Below are positions 63,446 to 64,000 of a stretch of 64,000 bases of DNA, piece after piece. The DNA lies in the NCBI GenBank assembly GCA_964507445.1, contig CAZDQF010000003.1:248001-312000 (forward strand). Reading direction: 5' to 3'. The notes below the pieces were generated by a model. It ran no database searches. It saw nothing but the letters and a program-made list of their open reading frames with translations, and had not been told where the DNA came from. The stretch's first letter is position 1, and the number at the start of each line of letters is the position of its first letter. The translations under genes and the position numbers were made by a program. The DNA is from GCA-2683135 sp964507445. GTDB lineage: Bacteria > Planctomycetota > GCA-002687715.

Positions 63446-64000
63446 ATGCCGAGCACGCTGAACGATCTCGGACCCTGCGAGAAGGAACTCGCGGTGGCCG
63501 TTCCCGCTGAGGACATCGCCTCGGCCCTCGGCAAACAGTACGGGGAGCTGCGCAAGCAGGTCGTGATCCCAGGCTTCCGGCCGGGGCGCGTCCCCCGGGC
63601 CGTCATGGAGAAGCGATTCGGCGATCAGGTGCGCCACGAGGTCTACCACGACCTGGTGCGCGACGCCGTGGCCGACGCCCTCAAGGAACACGAGCTCGTC
63701 CCCGTCTCGGAGCCGCAGTTCGAGGACGGTGACGACCACGATCACCACGTCCTGCCGGAAGAGGGAGACCTGAACTTCACCTTCAAGATCGAGGTGCGGG
63801 CGTCCTTCGACCTGCCCAAGTACCGCGGCGTCGAGGTGACGCGCAGCCGGGAGGCGGTCAAGCCCGAGCAGGTCACGGAGGTGATCCAACGCATCGCCGA
63901 GGGCCACGCGGAATGGCAGCCGGTGGACGAAGGCGGCTACGAACAAGGGGATCTGGTCCAGGGCATGGCGACCCTGGCCGTGGGTGAGACCTCCCTCCTG
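63446..64000 (+). CDS. tig: Trigger factor, N-terminal part (runs off the window)
   Basis: 185 codons to the window edge, no stop. ATG 63446. The ribosome-binding domain has the signature GFRPGRVP (43-50) and the typical VRHEVYHDLVRDAVADAL helix. After ~115 (FKIEVRASFDLPKYRGVEVT) the PPIase/linker part begins. Trigger factor binds nascent chains at the ribosome exit tunnel. In many bacteria clpP-clpX follow; that lies outside the window. Confidence 0.93.
   Translation, partial: MPSTLNDLGPCEKELAVAVPAEDIASALGKQYGELRKQVVIPGFRPGRVPRAVMEKRFGDQVRHEVYHDLVRDAVADALKEHELVPVSEPQFEDGDDHDHHVLPEEGDLNFTFKIEVRASFDLPKYRGVEVTRSREAVKPEQVTEVIQRIAEGHAEWQPVDEGGYEQGDLVQGMATLAVGETSLL

Overview
The window is high-GC bacterial DNA. 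Several traits point to a member of Planctomycetota, although no rRNA is present to prove it: a fused SecDF, large secreted FG-GAP and beta-propeller proteins, formylglycine-generating-enzyme-like (SUMF1) proteins, a DUF1080 lipoprotein, and a DO-GTPase/GAP1 gene pair. Two 100-base N runs (9291-9390 and 57977-58076) show that this is a scaffolded assembly; both gaps fall inside repeats.

Layout. 0-9.1 kb is housekeeping: a TPR lipoprotein, dtd, trpS, ribE (opposite strand), trmD, rplS, secDF, a LysM protein and an amidase. At 9.15-9.66 kb a tRNA-Gly(GCC) with a clear promoter is followed by a hairpin and repeat array. 9.7-15.1 kb encodes secreted MAM and beta-propeller proteins, including a 5'-truncated paralog. 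15.15-38.1 kb is a roughly 23-kb island with visibly lower GC, flanked by a perfect 48-bp direct repeat. It carries two minus-strand gene sets. One is DO-GTPase, GAP1, a 922-residue membrane protein and a GYF membrane protein. The other is two paralogous lipoproteins, two VWA proteins, a MacB/FtsX-type ABC protein, two SUMF1 proteins and a small membrane protein. 38.1-43.4 kb holds a frameshifted phytanoyl-CoA dioxygenase-like gene, a matrixin-like protease, a Nudix hydrolase and a cation/proton antiporter. 43.4-50.8 kb holds a SelW-like selenoprotein and a quinohemoprotein amine dehydrogenase cluster (qhpA-D-C-B-E, with qhpG facing it). 50.9-54.8 kb has an HATPase-GNAT fusion, an SPFH-NfeD pair and a DUF2293 protein. 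54.8-59.0 kb has two FG-GAP repeat proteins. 59.2-64 kb has a thioredoxin-like selenoprotein, an ABC exporter, a LURP-one-like remnant, a DUF1080 lipoprotein and the start of tig.

Main discoveries. (1) Two genes that look broken by a stop codon read as selenoproteins. The SelW-like protein has C-V-Q-U and the exported thioredoxin has W-U-G-P-C. Each UGA is followed by a possible bacterial SECIS element with a GGUCU loop. (2) The qhp cluster keeps every thioether and CTQ cross-link residue of the gamma subunit, at the same spacing as known enzymes, but its alpha subunit carries long Gly/Arg/Ser-rich insertions. (3) The island combines a GTPase/GAP1 module of the kind linked to bacterial conflict systems with an envelope set of VWA, ABC and SUMF1 proteins. 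I know of no described system with exactly this composition. No integrase is visible in it.
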